12,177 nt of DNA from DATFMH01 sp035267045. Its GTDB lineage: Bacteria; Bacteroidota; Rhodothermia; Balneolales; DATFMH01. Under the pieces are notes generated by a model that made no database searches, was not told where the DNA came from, and saw nothing but the letters and a program-made list of their open reading frames with translations. The stretch's first letter is position 1; every line of letters begins with the position of its first letter. Made by a program: the position numbers and the translations under genes. Below, in pieces: positions 1-7,799 of this stretch. The stretch lies in assembly GCA_035267045.1 (NCBI GenBank), contig DATFMH010000197.1, positions 1-12,177 on the forward strand. The letters run 5' to 3'.

Positions 1-1
1 G

Positions 2-106
2 ACAAATTACACTATTGAGACACAGTCTGCAGAGTCCAGAATGACATTAATTGTGAGTGTTGTAGATGGTTGGTGGTTTTTCACCAGGTATCAGGCATCC
101 CAGTAA
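2..106 (+). CDS. C-terminal end of an unidentified protein (partial, 5' end outside window)
   Basis: One frame is open from the left edge for 34 codons and ends at TAA 104-106. The other two forward frames close within about 45 bases. The translation ends in SVVDGWWFFTRYQASQ and is rich in alternating hydrophobic and polar residues, as expected for terminal beta strands of a small globular domain. It is on the same strand as the PIN-PhoH gene, with a gap of about 100 bases that contains an AT-rich stretch (roughly 109-127). I do not recognise the family. The fragment is too short to exclude a chance open frame, so this is a moderate-confidence call. Confidence 0.5.
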   Translation, partial: TNYTIETQSAESRMTLIVSVVDGWWFFTRYQASQ

Positions 107-208
107 GATTAATATTTAATTAAATATCAGCCTCTACTTGATGCATTCGTTCTGAATGATTATGATATCCAGATAGAAACCATATTTTTCCTATTTATTA
201 TTAAGCGT

Positions 209-1537
209 ATGCCTCGCATTAAAAAGAAGACTTTTGTTCTTGACACTTCCGTTCTTTTATATGATTACAATGCCATTTACAGTTTCCAGGAACATGATGT
301 TGCCATTCCAATTACAGTTCTCGAGGAACTCGACCAGTTCAAGAAGGGTAATAATGTAATTAATATGCACGCACGGGAGTTCAGCCGGATCCTGGATAAG
401 CTTTCCGGTCATAATATGTTGCAAAACTGGATATCGCTCAACGGGACTAAAAAGGGGAAATTCAGGGTTCTCACTGAACAAATTTCGGAGCTTGATGCTA
501 ATAAAGTATTCGGGTCCCAAAAAAATGATCACAAAATACTGAATACTGCACTCGCTCTGGCTCAAAAAGAGCCCAAGAGAACAGTTATCCTTGTAACAAA
601 AGATATTAATCTCAGGGTTAAGGCGAGAGCATTGAATTTGTTAGCCGAAGATTACGAGACAGGGAAAATCAAGAATGTCGAGCAATTAAATAAAGGGAAG
701 AGTGTCTTAGAGGTTCAGGATCCGGGATTAATTGATCGCCTTTTTAAAGAACACGGTGTGCCATATACGGAATTTATGAAGCAGGAACCGGAGTGCAATC
801 ACTTTTTTATTCTGAAATCCAGTACGAACTCGGCTTTAGCTATTTATAATAAAGAAACAGGTTTTATTGAACGTGTTCAACAAAGTTCAGCTTATGGTAT
901 AAAACCGAGAAACGCTGAACAGACATTTGCCCTTCGTGCGGTAATGGATGAAAATATTCGTTTGGTAACCTTAAGCGGGGTGGCCGGTACCGGGAAAACA
1001 TTATTAGCATTGGCTGGAGCCCTGGAAAGCAGGCGAAACTATCATCAGGTATATATGGCCAGGCCGATAGTGCCATTGAGCAATAAGGATATAGGTTATT
1101 TGCCGGGTGATATAAAATCCAAGATAAATCCGTATATGCAACCCCTCTGGGATAACCTGGATTTCATAAAGAGCCAATATGGGGAACGTTCAAAGGACTA
1201 CAAAAGAATTGAGGAGATGGTAGAATCCGAAAAATTATTTGTAACCCCACTTGCCTACATCAGGGGAAGAAGTCTCTCCAATATCTTTTTCATTGTGGAT
1301 GAAGCACAAAATCTAACACCACACGAAGTGAAAACAGTCATTACCAGGGCTGGAGAGAATACAAAAATTGTATTTACCGGAGATATGTTTCAGATTGATA
1401 CTCCTTATCTGGATTCACAAAGTAATGGCCTGTCATATTTGATAGGCCGTATCAGCAATCATCCGTTATATGCCCATATTCATCTCGAAAAAGGAGAGCG
1501 ATCGGATTTGGCAAACCTGGCCAGTGAGATGCTTTGA
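209..1537 (+). CDS. PIN domain-PhoH family ATPase
   Basis: This 442-residue protein joins an N-terminal PIN nuclease-like domain (about 8-150) to a C-terminal PhoH P-loop ATPase domain (about 232-442). PIN acidic residues are visible at D12 (FVLDTSVLL), E39/E40, D107 (NDHKIL) and D132 (VTKDINLR). The PhoH part has Walker A GVAGTGKT (257-264), Walker B FFIVDEAQN (360-368), a TGD sensor-like motif (390-392) and a terminal KGERSDLA. Length and order match the YlaK/PhoH2-like class. Relatives have been linked to RNA unwinding and cleavage; the cellular role here is inferred. The start is the first ATG after an AT-rich, SD-less leader. The gene is convergent with murI. All key motifs are present and nothing looks broken. 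Confidence 0.93.
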   Translation: MPRIKKKTFVLDTSVLLYDYNAIYSFQEHDVAIPITVLEELDQFKKGNNVINMHAREFSRILDKLSGHNMLQNWISLNGTKKGKFRVLTEQISELDANKVFGSQKNDHKILNTALALAQKEPKRTVILVTKDINLRVKARALNLLAEDYETGKIKNVEQLNKGKSVLEVQDPGLIDRLFKEHGVPYTEFMKQEPECNHFFILKSSTNSALAIYNKETGFIERVQQSSAYGIKPRNAEQTFALRAVMDENIRLVTLSGVAGTGKTLLALAGALESRRNYHQVYMARPIVPLSNKDIGYLPGDIKSKINPYMQPLWDNLDFIKSQYGERSKDYKRIEEMVESEKLFVTPLAYIRGRSLSNIFFIVDEAQNLTPHEVKTVITRAGENTKIVFTGDMFQIDTPYLDSQSNGLSYLIGRISNHPLYAHIHLEKGERSDLANLASEML

Positions 1538-1564
1538 ACAGTAAGCAATAAACAGTAAACAAAG
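1537..1564. repeat. Heptamer-phased repeat immediately after the PIN-PhoH stop
   Basis: Four 7-base units run in phase. Units 1 and 3 are both aacagta, unit 2 is agcaata and unit 4 is aacaaag. The array starts on the last base of the TGA stop. It is short, so on its own it is weak evidence. It matters because it shares its 7-base period with other noncoding loci in the window. Confidence 0.5.
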
Positions 1565-1629
1565 GTGTAGGGGTTATAAGTTGTTGTCAAGCATATAGTT
1601 ATGTTTTCATAATTCATTTTCTCTTTTTC

Positions 1630-1652
1630 TTACCGAGGCAGCGCTTCGGTAA
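1630..1652. repeat. Inverted repeat between convergent PIN-PhoH and murI genes
   Basis: ttaccga (1630-1636) pairs perfectly with tcggtaa (1646-1652) around a 9-base loop. A pyrimidine-rich run (ctctttttct) precedes it on the + strand. Neither strand has a U-run directly after the stem in the sense direction of the gene it would end, so it is not a canonical intrinsic terminator. It could still mark the 3' ends of the two convergent transcripts. Confidence 0.4.
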
Positions 1653-1661
1653 AGATACAAT

Positions 1662-1682
1662 TGATCACTGATAACTGATCAA
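1662..1682. repeat. Heptamer-phased repeat spanning the murI stop codon
   Basis: Three consecutive 7-base units (tgatcac, tgataac, tgatcaa) run in phase. The murI stop codon (complement of 1679-1681) falls inside the third unit, so the repeat reaches the very end of the coding sequence. Confidence 0.5.
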
Positions 1683-2500
1683 GTTAAACTTACAATCTCC
1701 ACACGGTTTATTCTTTTTCCGAGAAACTGTTCAGCCAGTTGTTGGAAGCGTTGTGGTTTATCACTTACAAAACATTCCAGCTTACCTGGGTGTTGATCAT
1801 TTAGCAGATCTTTTTCAAGAAGAAGTTTCTTAGTCATTTCAGCAATAGATATGGCTGAGTCGACAATTTGAAGGCCATGATTCCCGAGAATTTCCCGGAT
1901 TGATTTTTTGAAAAGGGGGTAATGAGTGCAGCCTAGTATGAGACTGTCCAGCTTCATATTTTTGAAATCCGAGAGATAAAATTCAAGTATTTGTCTGGCT
2001 ATATCATTATCTGTCCAACCCTCCTCGGCAAGAGGTACTAAAAGCGGACAAGCCTTTGAATATATTTTCAGGTCCGGATTTAATTCATGTAAGGCTTTTT
2101 CATATGTACCTGATCCTATGGTTGCTAATGTGCCTATGACTCCCACTTTCTTTTTGTCATGAGAGACCTTTTCCGCAGCAATTGATCCGGCTTTGACAAC
2201 ACCTAAAACAGGAATACCTTTATTCCTGCAATATTCGGTAACTTCGAACTCGGCCGCAGCCGAAACCGTATTACATGCAATCAGTACTACTTTAACTTTA
2301 CGTTTAATGAGGAATCGTGTGATTTGTAAGGCATACTCACGAACTGTTTCAACCGATTTAATTCCATAAGGTACCCTGGCAGTGTCTCCAAAATAAATAA
2401 TATCTTCATCAGGAAGGGTCTCCATGACAGCTTTGGCTACTGTCAAGCCACCAATTCCAGAATCAAAAATACCAATAGGGGCTTTTTTATTTGGTTTCAT
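1679..2500 (-). CDS. murI: Glutamate racemase
   Basis: MurI interconverts L- and D-glutamate in the cytoplasm to supply D-Glu for the peptidoglycan stem peptide. The 273-residue product is of normal length and has all the diagnostic motifs. GIFDSGIGGLTV is at 10-21, with the conserved Asp13-Ser14. FGDTARVPYG ends at 46. The two catalytic cysteines are Cys76 in ACNTVSAA and Cys191 in GCTHYPL. It lies 116 bases downstream of the lamin-tail gene on the same strand and could share its transcript or have its own promoter in that gap. The gap has small hairpins but no clear promoter that I can defend. The start MKPNKKAPIGIFDSG places the first motif at the expected distance, and no SD is visible. 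It converges with the PIN-PhoH gene, and its stop lies in a heptamer repeat. Confidence 0.97.
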   Translation of the reverse strand: MKPNKKAPIGIFDSGIGGLTVAKAVMETLPDEDIIYFGDTARVPYGIKSVETVREYALQITRFLIKRKVKVVLIACNTVSAAAEFEVTEYCRNKGIPVLGVVKAGSIAAEKVSHDKKKVGVIGTLATIGSGTYEKALHELNPDLKIYSKACPLLVPLAEEGWTDNDIARQILEFYLSDFKNMKLDSLILGCTHYPLFKKSIREILGNHGLQIVDSAISIAEMTKKLLLEKDLLNDQHPGKLECFVSDKPQRFQQLAEQFLGKRINRVEIVSLT

Positions 2501-2616
2501 TCAGATAAGAATTTTTGTTCTTTAAGCAAAATGACTGATTACAGTTATATAGCAAATAATATTCCTCGTAGAATAGGAAATTATCGATTATTATTAAAGA
2601 AAATCTCCTTCAAAAT

Positions 2617-5526
2617 TTAGAATTTTCGTGCCAGAACTACGGTTTTTTTAAAGGTACGATCACGTCCACCTGATCCATCATAAGCTTCAATGAGTATAAT
2701 ATATATGCCAATACGGCTCACAGAGCCATCATCTGAAAGTCCGTTCCATATTACGGATCCTTTTACTCCGGCTCGTTTATTATTAACCAAATGACGGACA
2801 ATCCTTCCATAACGGTCAAAAATTCGTATACGTAAAAGATAGTCCGGTTCATCGAGATGATAGGATATAGAAAGGTTATCCTGAAAACCATCTTGATCCG
2901 GTGAAAACGGGTTTGGTTCAATTTTTATAGCGTCTGCTTTAGTTGGTGATACCGTGTGTATGAATATGGAATTAACTTTTCCAGGCGTACCACCATATTT
3001 ATCCGCGCTGGAGCTCCAGTTACCGGCATTGTTACTATCTCCCGCAGGATTTATACGTTCGAGGCTGATACCTTTGTGATCGGGAATATTGGGATTTTGC
3101 CAGGAATCGGAATAGTAAACGGAGTCGACCGTTTGATGATATATATCACTCAAATAAACGGCACCTCTCTTTGAAGAAAGGCTTAATGTTGTACGGTTGA
3201 TACGATAAAATGATGAGCTGTCCCGGTTGATTTGAAAATATCTTGAGACCCTGGAACGGGAAAAGGATCGGGAGGTATCAGCGTAAAAGACCAGATAAGA
3301 TTTTGGTGGGATCCTGACAAACTGATTATTCAAAGGGTATAGATTTCGTGTGCTGCCGTTTTCATCAGGCTCATTGTGGATGTAACTCCGGGCAAGATCA
3401 ATCGTGTAATTTTTTGTATTGTAGAACTCCACGTACTCGCATTGATCCGGTTTGTGATCATACTTATCCGCAATAGGATCATACATAATTTCATTTATTA
3501 CTACAGATTGAAACCCAGGTGGATGTGCAATAGCTAATGTTGTATCACGAAGTATATTACCTGCCGTATCTGCTATGGATGATACATGAATACGGGTCTC
3601 ATTCTGTTTGTCAGGTTCACCTTCAAATGCGACAAGTAATAATGTCGGTTCATTCTTAGATACCCGAAAGTTTTTTAATTCTACACCGTTAGCGGATATC
3701 CCTGTTTGCGATGTGAGTGTAATATTTTCATTAAAATTGACAGCGACTTGTTTGTACGATGAATCGAATGAAGCCATGAGTACTTTTGGTGGAAAATCAT
3801 CGGGGTTATAATACAGATGTATCGTAGTATCGGAGATAATGTTACCGAATAAATCCTGTAATCCCTTTATGGTTAAACCATAATCCCGCCGGTGTTTTAG
3901 CCCTTCAGAAAAAGTCAAAGTGATGTCGGATTGTGTGAAAGTTCCTGATTTTATAGGTATTGTAGGATCGGTGTGGACATAGTTGCCAATATTTGATCCG
4001 GAGTCAGGATTGATAATTTTCGAGAAACGGAGATCAACGTGACGATCATCCGGAATATTAAAAGATAAAAGCCTTGGTAGTGTAGTATCGGGGGCAACGG
4101 CATTTGGTTCCCCCGGCGTCCCCCCCTTGGGAACCGGTGAATCCCCCCAATTATCAGCATAATTTGACGACAGGCTATCAGAGCGCCTTTCGAGAGACTT
4201 CGATTGTCCACCCCAATCAGAATAATAGGTAAGTGAGTCGATGCGTTCCCCGGTATCATCAATAAGTTTTACAACATCCTGATCGTTATTAAGGTTTGGA
4301 AATTCAGCCATCTGAAAGTATGGGTTCTTTCCAAAATATTGAATTAGTGTTGTGGTATCAGAAGTGAGAACGATATACGATTGTGGTTTTAGAATAAGAT
4401 CGTGATCAGTAATTGTTCGAATATGATCCGTTCCGTCTTCGAATCGCCAATTTTTCAGGTTAAATTCTTTTTGTCTCCGGTTGTATAACTCAACATATTC
4501 CGGCAATTCCGCAGGAGGATCATACATTATTTCGTTGATAACGATATCCCGTTTTTGTGGCCGGTCAAACAGCCTGAATGTCAAACTCGTATCGCTTGTA
4601 AGCTGACCGTAAACATCGGTCAGTGGTGAAATATGAAGGGAATATTTTCCACCAGGTAAAGAATTAAGGTAGTGAAGGTCAATAATATTGTCAGAATCGG
4701 TTTTTGTATTATCAGGTGAACCGATATTATGATTTAAAGAAAATTTATCCGGATTTATGGAATTTGGGTTTATAGGTGCGGAATAGGTTAACGTAATATC
4801 GTTGTATGAGGGAATATTTATAGCCACAAGTTTTGCGGGATTCCGGGTAATAACAAAGTCATCAAAATAAAATTTATCTTTTCTCGATGAAGTATAACTC
4901 AGATCAATTCCGAAATACTGCGATGAGTGTATCTTATTATCAAAACCGGTAGCTTCGGGATCAGAAAATGGCTGATGGCCTTTAGATACATAAAGGGTCC
5001 ATTTTCCTTTTTCATCCCGGGTAACTTTGATGGAATATTTTCCGCCACCGGACATATTTGTAGTTCCGGATAAGATATTTTGGGATGCCAGTCCATCCTC
5101 ATATTTAATAAGATGTACAACATCATTCGATCCACTCTCACCGATTTGGATAGCGTATCCATTCATATTTCCGGTGAGGTCGTTGTTGTCGCTAATCAGA
5201 AAAATCCTGGCCTGGTTACTTCCGGATGGTGGAAAATCCAGGCGAATATAGAATTTCCAGGATCCGTAGGCGGCATGAGAGGCGGTTGAAAGATAGGAAG
5301 ACCCTGCAGCAGGAGCCTGGAGGTGTAAAAGTTTACTGCTGTCCGTAGTAACTTGAAAATCGTTTACGGAACCGGTCCACGTAGGATTATGAGAAATATC
5401 ACCGTCATTGAAATGTTCATTTAATGTGATATGCTGAGCAAATGAATATTGTACGTTGCACAATATCCAGATGAGGCCTCCAAGAGTAATGGAGAGAAAG
5501 TATACTTTCTGTGCTTTGATTCTCAT
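2617..5526 (-). CDS. Secreted lamin-tail domain protein with PNPF-type C-terminal domain
   Basis: A 969-residue exported protein. Residues 1-30 form a signal peptide with a hydrophobic core around 9-29, ending FAQ. Residues 31-228 look like a concanavalin/LamG-type beta sandwich ending in FYFDDFVIT. There are two lamin-tail domains (about 327-478 and 673-853), each opening with VINEIMYDP, then EYVE(L/F)YN, and closing with SLER and GGTPG. Ig-like segments lie at about 230-320, 481-573 and 579-668. The final 100 residues carry PNPFSPDQDG (871-880), IFDRYGR and WNGLSDDG, resembling FlgD-like or type IX sorting domains of the FCB group. It is probably surface-attached or secreted; ligand and role are unknown. 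The start is supported by the signal peptide. It is divergent from the small gene at 5888, with a structured leader upstream. Confidence 0.88.
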   Translation of the reverse strand: MRIKAQKVYFLSITLGGLIWILCNVQYSFAQHITLNEHFNDGDISHNPTWTGSVNDFQVTTDSSKLLHLQAPAAGSSYLSTASHAAYGSWKFYIRLDFPPSGSNQARIFLISDNNDLTGNMNGYAIQIGESGSNDVVHLIKYEDGLASQNILSGTTNMSGGGKYSIKVTRDEKGKWTLYVSKGHQPFSDPEATGFDNKIHSSQYFGIDLSYTSSRKDKFYFDDFVITRNPAKLVAINIPSYNDITLTYSAPINPNSINPDKFSLNHNIGSPDNTKTDSDNIIDLHYLNSLPGGKYSLHISPLTDVYGQLTSDTSLTFRLFDRPQKRDIVINEIMYDPPAELPEYVELYNRRQKEFNLKNWRFEDGTDHIRTITDHDLILKPQSYIVLTSDTTTLIQYFGKNPYFQMAEFPNLNNDQDVVKLIDDTGERIDSLTYYSDWGGQSKSLERRSDSLSSNYADNWGDSPVPKGGTPGEPNAVAPDTTLPRLLSFNIPDDRHVDLRFSKIINPDSGSNIGNYVHTDPTIPIKSGTFTQSDITLTFSEGLKHRRDYGLTIKGLQDLFGNIISDTTIHLYYNPDDFPPKVLMASFDSSYKQVAVNFNENITLTSQTGISANGVELKNFRVSKNEPTLLLVAFEGEPDKQNETRIHVSSIADTAGNILRDTTLAIAHPPGFQSVVINEIMYDPIADKYDHKPDQCEYVEFYNTKNYTIDLARSYIHNEPDENGSTRNLYPLNNQFVRIPPKSYLVFYADTSRSFSRSRVSRYFQINRDSSSFYRINRTTLSLSSKRGAVYLSDIYHQTVDSVYYSDSWQNPNIPDHKGISLERINPAGDSNNAGNWSSSADKYGGTPGKVNSIFIHTVSPTKADAIKIEPNPFSPDQDGFQDNLSISYHLDEPDYLLRIRIFDRYGRIVRHLVNNKRAGVKGSVIWNGLSDDGSVSRIGIYIILIEAYDGSGGRDRTFKKTVVLARKF

Positions 5527-5887
5527 CTTTTGTCTCTTTTTAACGAGTTAATCCACTTTTCAAACATAAACCTGCAAAAATGCAGACTATGAGCCAAAAA
5601 ATAGGGCAGGAGAAGCTTCAACCCCTGCCCTTGATAGGACTGTAGATATGTGCTCATTTGTCTCTCAAGATGAGATCAGTCGTGTCATTAATAAGACACA
5701 TTGAATTTCGAATCCTTACACATTTTTCTAAAAAAAATATTTTTTTTAATTGGTCAGACATCATATTGTTTTTAAATAAATTATGATAACGTAAATGTCG
5801 GAAGTCCAAAATAAATGCTACTTTTTGTAAGTTTATAAAAGAGACATTGAAATGATAACTATTAATACATAAGGATTTCATACGGAA
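5527..5887. promoter_or_regulatory. Divergent intergenic region with structured minus-strand leader
   Basis: These 361 bases separate two divergent genes and must hold both promoters. Visible structure: stem-loop ctgca-aaaa-tgcag (5572-5585); a GC-rich hairpin (5603-5631, listed separately); a 5-base-pair hairpin tctca/tgaga (5663-5675); gtgtc/gacac (5682-5699); and a perfect 18-base palindrome of A8-TA-T8 (5730-5747), likely to be curved DNA. The A/T palindrome sits near the middle, where an UP-like element serving both directions would be expected, but I find no convincing -33/-7 pair. No coding sequence is supported here. Confidence 0.45.
5596..5631 (-). terminator. Intrinsic terminator-like hairpin in the leader of the lamin-tail gene
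   Basis: On the minus strand, agggcagg (5631-5624) pairs perfectly with cctgccct (5610-5603) around a 13-base loop that itself holds gaagcttc. The stem is followed directly by attttttgg, giving a six-U run. This is the classic terminator layout. No believable minus-strand gene lies upstream of it, and the lamin-tail start codon is about 70 bases further on. It would therefore end a short leader RNA or small RNA, or act as an attenuator. Its function is inference. Confidence 0.55.
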
Positions 5888-6283
5888 ATGATTCAAAATT
5901 CAGTACGCCTTCCGGTAACAATACCGGACCTTACCTATGGATTGAAAGAAGCCGTGGGATTATTAAAAGCCGATGAGCATCATATTATATTAGAACTTCA
6001 GGAACAGGATTCATTAGTTGGTGCTTATAAGACAGAAGTCTCTACCTATAAGATATCCTGGAATGACATTGAATCTATTGCATTAGATAAGGGATTATTC
6101 AGTTCTACGCTAATAATCAGTGCCGTAAGTATGAATGCCATACAGGATATACCCGGTAACAATCAGGGACAGTGTACCTTTAAAATTGCCCGTAAAGATA
6201 AAAAAAAGGCGGAAGGTACTATTTCTTTGCTTAATATGCATTTATCTGAAGTGAAACTGAATAATATGGATGATGAGATTTAA
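5888..6283 (+). CDS. Small hypothetical protein, possibly PH-like fold
   Basis: A 131-residue protein with no signal peptide or membrane segment, so probably cytoplasmic. I do not recognise a named family. The pattern of short beta strands (HHIILELQEQ, YKISWNDIESIAL, STLIISAVSM, QCTFKIARKD) followed by an amphipathic C-terminal helix (KKAEGTISLLNMHLSEVKL) resembles bacterial PH-like domains. In those domains a 'w.dI..i.l..G.f.s.l.I' segment precedes a final helix. That similarity is my inference from pattern only. It starts at an ATG preceded by cggaa, a weak purine-rich stretch. It is divergent from the lamin-tail gene and lies 371 bases upstream of proC with repeats between, so co-transcription with proC is unlikely. 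The stop is followed after one base by a heptamer repeat. Confidence 0.75.
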   Translation: MIQNSVRLPVTIPDLTYGLKEAVGLLKADEHHIILELQEQDSLVGAYKTEVSTYKISWNDIESIALDKGLFSSTLIISAVSMNAIQDIPGNNQGQCTFKIARKDKKKAEGTISLLNMHLSEVKLNNMDDEI

Positions 6284-6284
6284 G

Positions 6285-6326
6285 AGAATACAGAATACAG
6301 AATACAGAAGCCAGAATTCAGAATGG
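6285..6326. repeat. Heptamer-phased repeat (agaatac type)
   Basis: Six consecutive 7-base units run in exact phase. Three are identical copies of agaatac (6285-6305), followed by agaagcc, agaattc and agaatgg. It starts one base after the TAA stop of the small hypothetical gene. Related units reappear at 8710-8744. Confidence 0.85.
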
Positions 6327-6508
6327 TTTCGGTTTTAAGTTATTGAGTTAATAAGTGTATTAAGTATAATTCGACCTTACATCCCTAAGATGTTAAAAAC
6401 CTGAACCATTAGCGTCCGATATCAGTTAAGGTGTTTGAGATCCAATTATTATACCTTAAGAGGCGAAATAATCATGCTAATTCTTCAATCCTTACCAACC
6501 TGGTTCAA

Positions 6509-6571
6509 ATTACTCATTACTCATTTTTAATTACTAATTGTCTAAAATTCTATCTTCTGTAATCTACATTC
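6509..6571. repeat. Heptamer-phased repeat, inverted partner of 8717-8780
   Basis: 7-base units run in phase, starting with two copies of attactc (6509-6522). They continue into attct-type units whose C residues fall at 6550, 6557, 6564 and 6571. Positions 6509-6540 match the reverse complement of 8749-8780 at 30 of 32 bases. Positions 6547-6558 match the reverse complement of 8717-8728 exactly. The spacer between the blocks is 6 bases here and 20 in the partner, a difference of exactly two heptamers. Confidence 0.8.
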
Positions 6572-6654
6572 TTAACTTGTATCTCTTACCATTCTTTTAG
6601 ATAATGAAGCTTGTTTAATTATGTAGCTGCTAATAAAACTGACAAATAACTATC

Positions 6655-7461
6655 ATGACTCGTAAAAAAATAGCCATCCTTGGCGGTGGTAATATCGGTA
6701 TATCCATTGCAGAAGGATTAATTAAAAATGATTTTATAGCGCCCGGATATATTACTGTTACCAGAAGAAAGAAGAGATTGATTGAACATCTCACAGACAA
6801 GGGTATTGTTGTCACAGATAATAATGTTGAAGCTGTCCGAAATGCCGATATCGTAATAACGGCTGTACAACCCAAACAACTTTCCGACTTATTGATCGAG
6901 ATTAAAAATCACCTTGATCCGGAGCATCACATATTAGCTTCGGTTGTGACAGGGGTCAGTATTCAGGAGATAAAAGATGTAATTGGTGCAGATGTCCCTA
7001 TTTTCAGGGTGATGCCCAATACAGCTATTGCCATTCAGGAGTCTATGACCTGTATTGCAACTAATAATGGAAATGAACCGGATACCCAAATAATTGAAGA
7101 TATATTTAACCGGCTGGGAAAAACGGTCATTGTGGAAGAAGATCTGATGGCATCGTCGACAGTATTGGGAGCATGTGGTATCGCCTATTCACTCCGTTTT
7201 ATAAGAGCGGCATCCCAGGGTGGTATTGAAATAGGATTCGATTCCGATGTGGCACAGTTAATTGCGGCCCAGACGGTGAAAGGCGCCGCATCCCTGCTGC
7301 TCGAACATTCCAATCATCCGGAAGAAGAAATTGATAAAGTGACAACTCCCCGTGGATGTACTATTGCCGGTTTAAATGAAATGGAACACCAGGGTTTTAG
7401 TTCTGCTCTTATTAAAGGAGTTATCACCTCGTTCAAACGGATATCTAATATCACCGAATAG
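6655..7461 (+). CDS. proC: Pyrroline-5-carboxylate reductase
   Basis: ProC reduces 1-pyrroline-5-carboxylate to L-proline with NAD(P)H, the last step of proline synthesis in the cytoplasm. The 268-residue length is typical. The N-terminal Rossmann domain has IAILGGGNIG (6-15), and VQPK (71-74) marks its usual strand. MPNTAIAIQESMTC begins at 120. The C-terminal dimerisation/active-site helix region has VTTPRGCTIAGL (229-240) and EHQGF. TPRGCT replaces the widespread SPGGTT form; this variant is what I expect in Bacteroidota and is not a defect. The start is the only ATG close enough to give the full glycine-rich motif, and no SD is visible. It is convergent with dapD across a repeat-bearing gap. 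No linked proA or proB is in the window. Confidence 0.96.
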   Translation: MTRKKIAILGGGNIGISIAEGLIKNDFIAPGYITVTRRKKRLIEHLTDKGIVVTDNNVEAVRNADIVITAVQPKQLSDLLIEIKNHLDPEHHILASVVTGVSIQEIKDVIGADVPIFRVMPNTAIAIQESMTCIATNNGNEPDTQIIEDIFNRLGKTVIVEEDLMASSTVLGACGIAYSLRFIRAASQGGIEIGFDSDVAQLIAAQTVKGAASLLLEHSNHPEEEIDKVTTPRGCTIAGLNEMEHQGFSSALIKGVITSFKRISNITE

Positions 7462-7470
7462 AAAGATGGA

Positions 7471-7506
7471 ACGCGGATGACGCAGATTATGCGGATTTTC
7501 GCAGAT
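7471..7506. repeat. Period-9 degenerate repeat (gcggat/gcagat)
   Basis: The words gcggat, gcagat, gcggat and gcagat begin at 7473, 7482, 7491 and 7501, giving spacings of 9, 9 and 10. It starts ten bases after the proC stop. Similar words recur at 8979-9024 and 9247-9269. Confidence 0.7.
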
Positions 7507-7513
7507 AAACGAG

Positions 7514-7534
7514 GAGAACGGAGAACGGAGAACG
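7514..7534. repeat. Tandem heptamer gagaacg x3
   Basis: Three perfect, adjacent copies of gagaacg occupy 7514-7520, 7521-7527 and 7528-7534, followed by a single matching g. Confidence 0.85.
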
Positions 7535-7774
7535 GAAAAAGCAAGACTACTATCTACGAGTCATTTCGGACCCCGATCCGGGATCTCCCTGATATTGGCT
7601 ATTAACGTAACCACAAAGGTCATAAAAATAGGCACGGAGAATACAAGGAATAAGCAGAGTTAAAATGTAAGTGTGAGATCTCTTTTATCTTTACTCTTAC
7701 ATATAGCACAGCGACTTACGCACGAGCCAATGATCACGAACCCTCTCTTACATCTCCCCGTTGGGGCGAGGTTT

Positions 7775-7799
7775 AAGTCGAACCCACCGGGTTCGACTT
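7775..7799. repeat. Perfect 11-bp stem-loop downstream of dapD
   Basis: aagtcgaaccc (7775-7785) pairs perfectly with gggttcgactt (7789-7799) around the 3-base loop acc. It lies 32 bases past the dapD stop on the minus strand, where a terminator would be expected. On that strand, however, the stem is followed by aaacctcgcc, not a U-run, and on the + strand by gactg. It could be an RNA 3'-end stabiliser or a palindromic intergenic repeat. Confidence 0.7.

Larger units (their letters stand above)
6284..6654. other. Noncoding gap before proC
   Basis: These 371 bases hold the agaatac array, a 7-base-pair inverted repeat ttaaggt/accttaa (6426-6432 with 6453-6459, loop 20), and a second heptamer-phased stretch from 6509. 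The sequence just before the proC ATG is AT-rich with no SD. I see no supported gene and no clear promoter. Confidence 0.6.

Noticed and set aside
1630..1652. Canonical intrinsic terminator for the PIN-PhoH gene or murI
   Set aside because: The stem is good, but the T-rich run lies on the wrong side for either convergent transcript. I keep it only as an inverted repeat.
2956..5289. Plus-strand open frames within the lamin-tail gene
   Set aside because: They are antisense shadows of a clear 969-codon gene with a signal peptide and recognisable domains.
5654..5896. 80-codon minus-strand open frame upstream of the terminator-like hairpin
   Set aside because: The translation is low in recognisable structure, rich in residues expected from AT-rich noncoding DNA, runs through the A8-TA-T8 palindrome, and overlaps the start of the 5888 gene. 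I treat the region as leader DNA.
7347..7380. Active-site defect in ProC (TPRGCT instead of SPGGTT)
   Set aside because: From memory this form is common in Bacteroidota ProC, and the rest of the protein is intact, so it is probably a lineage variant.
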